From: JAIOPA01 sp036522895
Lineage (GTDB): Bacteria > Eisenbacteria > RBG-16-71-46
Assembly (NCBI GenBank): GCA_036522895.1
Contig: DATDEX010000314.1
Location: forward strand, 1-9,589
Direction: 5' to 3'
DNA: 9,589 bases
Both the position numbers and the translations under genes were made by a program. Of the stretch, positions 8,041-9,589 are shown piece by piece (the stretch's first letter is position 1; each line of letters begins with the position of its first letter). The notes under the pieces were generated by a model. That model did not search any database and had not been told where the DNA came from. It worked only from the letters and a program-made list of their open reading frames with translations.

Positions 8041-8073
8041 CGGCGCGTGCGCGGGTGTCGCCGCCACGCGCCG
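8041..8073. repeat. 9-bp perfect inverted repeat / stem-loop upstream of the DHOR gene
   Basis: CGGCGCGTG (8041-8049) pairs with CACGCGCCG (8065-8073) across 15 bases. Inside the loop, GCGG (8051-8054) can pair with CCGC (8061-8064), extending the stem to 13 bp with one bulged base (8050). It lies 154 bases before the ATG at 8228. It may be a leader structure, a late terminator for the propeller gene, or chance in GC-rich DNA. Confidence 0.4.
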
Positions 8074-8216
8074 AGGACCACTAGTGCACCACCCGAACCC
8101 GGACCGGTTACTGACCACAGACGATGGGCGCGTGAATTCATGGACGTTTCCGCAGCTCAGCGGGGTTCCATGAACGGACGGCGCTCCGTCGGCCGCGACT
8201 CCGTAACGCTTCCTGC

Positions 8217-8222
8217 GGGAGG
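8217..8222 (+). promoter_or_regulatory. Ribosome binding site fixing the DHOR start
   Basis: GGGAGG lies five bases before ATG 8228. It decides the start in favour of an unusually long N-terminal region before the lipoprotein signal, since no other in-frame start codon lies between 8228 and the hydrophobic segment. The same GGGAGGTC string precedes the peroxidase-like gene at 3348-3355. Confidence 0.7.
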
Positions 8223-8227
8223 TCACC

Positions 8228-9574
8228 ATGCGGGCACGCAAAGGCTCTGGACCAGGTGAGGCATTCGTCGGCGTACACCCGCGGCAAACGAGCCGAGCGT
8301 CGAAAGCCGCACGGGTCGAATGCGTCACGATCCTCCTCGCGGTGGGCCTCCTGCTCGCCGGCTGCGGGGGCAGGTCTCCGGGGATGAGCACCGCCCCCGA
8401 GGCGGACGCGACCGTGGACACGGTGAACACTTCCTCGGCCTTGCCCGCGGCCACGGACCTCGTCGGCACGACCAGGCTCGGAGGGCCCTTGCGCGGGCTC
8501 GACGCGGCGGAGCTGGCGCGCTTCAGCGCGGGCCTCGCGGACTTCGAAGACGTCGAGACGATCGAGAACGGACTCGGGCCCGTGTTCAACGAAGCGGCCT
8601 GCGTCACGTGTCACACCGCCCCGACCGGGGGCACCATGGGCCGTGCGGAGACGCGCTTCGGCAGGACCGGGGCGGGCGGGTTCGATCCGCTCGCGGAGCT
8701 CGGCGGCTCGCTCCTCCAGGATCACGCGATCGGTCCGGTCACGACCCCGGCCGGGAGCCACACGTTCGTGCCGGAGGTGGTGCCGGGCTCGGCCACGGTG
8801 ACGGCACGGCGCATCACCACGCCGCTCTTCGGGCTCGGCCTCGTGGACGCGGTCCCCGATGCGCTCCTCCTCGCGCTCGCGAGGCTCGAGTCGCACTACG
8901 CGCCGGCGACCGCCGGCACTCCCAACCTGGTCACCGAGATCCGGACCGGGGCCACGCGCGTGGGACGCTTCGGCTGGAAGGCGCAGGTGCCCACGTTGCA
9001 CCAGTTCGCGGGCGACGCCTACGTGAACGAGATGGGGATCACGAACCCGGAGTTCCCCACGGAGAATGCGCCGCAGGGTGACGCGGCAGCGCTGGCATTC
9101 AACCCGGCGCCGGGCTTGAACGACGACGGCGACGGCGTGGACAATTTCTCCGACTTCATGACGCTGCTCGGCGCGCCGCCGCGTGGCCCGCGGTCCGTTC
9201 AGACTGAGATCGGCGCGGTCGTGTTCCGGCAGATCGGGTGCGCGAACTGTCACACCCCGACGCTGGTCACGGGGGCGAGCCCGGTGAGGGCGCTCTCCCA
9301 CAAGGCGTTCCAGCCCTACTCGGACTTCCTGCTCCACGACATGGGAGCGCTCGGGGACGGGATCGTTCAGGGCGCGGCCACCGGCAGCCGCATGCGCACG
9401 GCGCCGCTCTGGGGCCTGAGCGCTCGGCCGACCTACCTGCACGACGGCAGGGCCAATACGCCGGAGGCCGCGATCCTCGCGCACGCCGGCCAGGGGAACG
9501 ATGCGCGCGACCGCTTCACGCGGCTCAGCACACGGTCGCGGGTCGCGCTGCTCACGTTCCTGCATTCGCTCTAG
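8228..9574 (+). CDS. Di-heme oxidoreductase (DHOR/DUF1111 family) lipoprotein
   Basis: 448 residues. The N-terminus has about 31 polar residues, a hydrophobic stretch (32-45) and the lipobox LAGC46, so the mature protein should be lipid-anchored. Residues ~85-448 match the DHOR family: L-x-G-L-x-x-x-E-L-x-x-F near the start, then GLGPVFNEAAC125VTCH, GLVDAVPD, GRFGWKAQVPTLHQF, a second heme site GC338ANCH, then SDFLLHDMG, M389-RTAPLWGL, YLHDGRA and a final LLTFLHSL. The family is annotated as di-heme thiol oxidoreductase/putative peroxidase, related to MauG and cytochrome c peroxidases; its substrates are mostly unknown. An acidic NDDGDGVDNF segment (298-307) resembles a calcium-binding loop. 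Its heme-2 region shares the RTAPL-x-GL...HDGR pattern with the protein at 3360-5099, so the two probably do related chemistry. The gene is complete and ends 15 bases before the window edge. Confidence 0.9.
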   Translation: MRARKGSGPGEAFVGVHPRQTSRASKAARVECVTILLAVGLLLAGCGGRSPGMSTAPEADATVDTVNTSSALPAATDLVGTTRLGGPLRGLDAAELARFSAGLADFEDVETIENGLGPVFNEAACVTCHTAPTGGTMGRAETRFGRTGAGGFDPLAELGGSLLQDHAIGPVTTPAGSHTFVPEVVPGSATVTARRITTPLFGLGLVDAVPDALLLALARLESHYAPATAGTPNLVTEIRTGATRVGRFGWKAQVPTLHQFAGDAYVNEMGITNPEFPTENAPQGDAAALAFNPAPGLNDDGDGVDNFSDFMTLLGAPPRGPRSVQTEIGAVVFRQIGCANCHTPTLVTGASPVRALSHKAFQPYSDFLLHDMGALGDGIVQGAATGSRMRTAPLWGLSARPTYLHDGRANTPEAAILAHAGQGNDARDRFTRLSTRSRVALLTFLHSL

Positions 9575-9589
9575 GGCGTGTGGCCGCCG

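Larger units (their letters stand above)
7777..8227 (+). other. 451-bp intergenic stretch without a supportable gene
   Basis: No frame here shows a recognisable protein. I see a 6-bp-arm inverted repeat (GAGCCC 7902-7907 / GGGCTC 7919-7924), a stronger 9-bp one at 8041-8073 (listed separately), and a 5-bp GACGG/CCGTC hairpin at 8177-8190. There is no strong hairpin directly after the propeller gene, unlike the other genes here. No convincing promoter hexamers were found for the downstream lipoprotein gene. Confidence 0.6.

Noticed and set aside
7713..8141. 142-codon antisense frame over the same intergenic region
   Set aside because: Arg/Ser/Pro-rich, no recognisable features, overlaps the end of the propeller gene.
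7900..8259. 119-codon frame in the 451-bp intergenic region
   Set aside because: No good ribosome site or domain, Arg/Pro/Cys composition typical of non-coding GC-rich DNA, and it runs across the start of the DHOR gene.
8138..9565. 475-codon antisense open frame under the DHOR gene
   Set aside because: Arg-rich shadow; the sense strand has unmistakable DHOR motifs.

Overview
The window is high-GC bacterial DNA. All six recognisable genes are on the + strand, and none is antisense. Two secreted proteins end in FlgD/T9SS-like immunoglobulin-type tails. Several genes encode exported c-type cytochromes, and one is related to reaction-centre cytochromes. Together this suggests an uncultured FCB-group or neighbouring lineage, with Candidatus Eisenbacteria/Krumholzibacteria-like genomes as my best guess. 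That assignment is inference from protein style only.

Layout: (1) 2-1288 is the 3' four-fifths of groEL, followed by a strong GC hairpin at 1323-1359. (2) 1455-2003 is a small exported intradiol-dioxygenase-fold protein. After a 46-bp gap comes 2050-3072, a di-heme cytochrome of the reaction-centre cytochrome family with a TPR-like C-terminus. These two look like one transcription unit, and it ends in a hairpin (3088-3129) almost identical to the one after groEL. (3) 3073-3359 is a locally AT-rich regulatory region with two clear dyads. It precedes 3360-5099, a di-heme cytochrome c peroxidase-like protein with a FlgD-like tail, which is followed by a third hairpin (5101-5124). (4) 5242-7776 is a large exported repeat protein with 14 beta-propeller-type repeats, a run of 23 prolines and a FlgD-like tail. 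(5) 7777-8227 is a 451-bp non-coding stretch with one notable 9-bp inverted repeat. (6) 8228-9574 is a di-heme oxidoreductase (DHOR/DUF1111) lipoprotein. The window ends 15 bases after its stop.

Apart from groEL, every gene encodes a protein predicted to leave the cytoplasm, and three are two-heme c-type cytochromes. The coherent reading is an envelope or surface redox neighbourhood: one peroxidase-like protein carried to the surface by a C-terminal tail, one anchored as a lipoprotein, a small periplasmic di-heme carrier, and a propeller protein with the same kind of tail. Each gene appears to have its own promoter region and terminator-like hairpin, so this is a neighbourhood rather than one operon, and a shared function is not proven. 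I see no tRNA, rRNA, CRISPR array, transposase or integrase.
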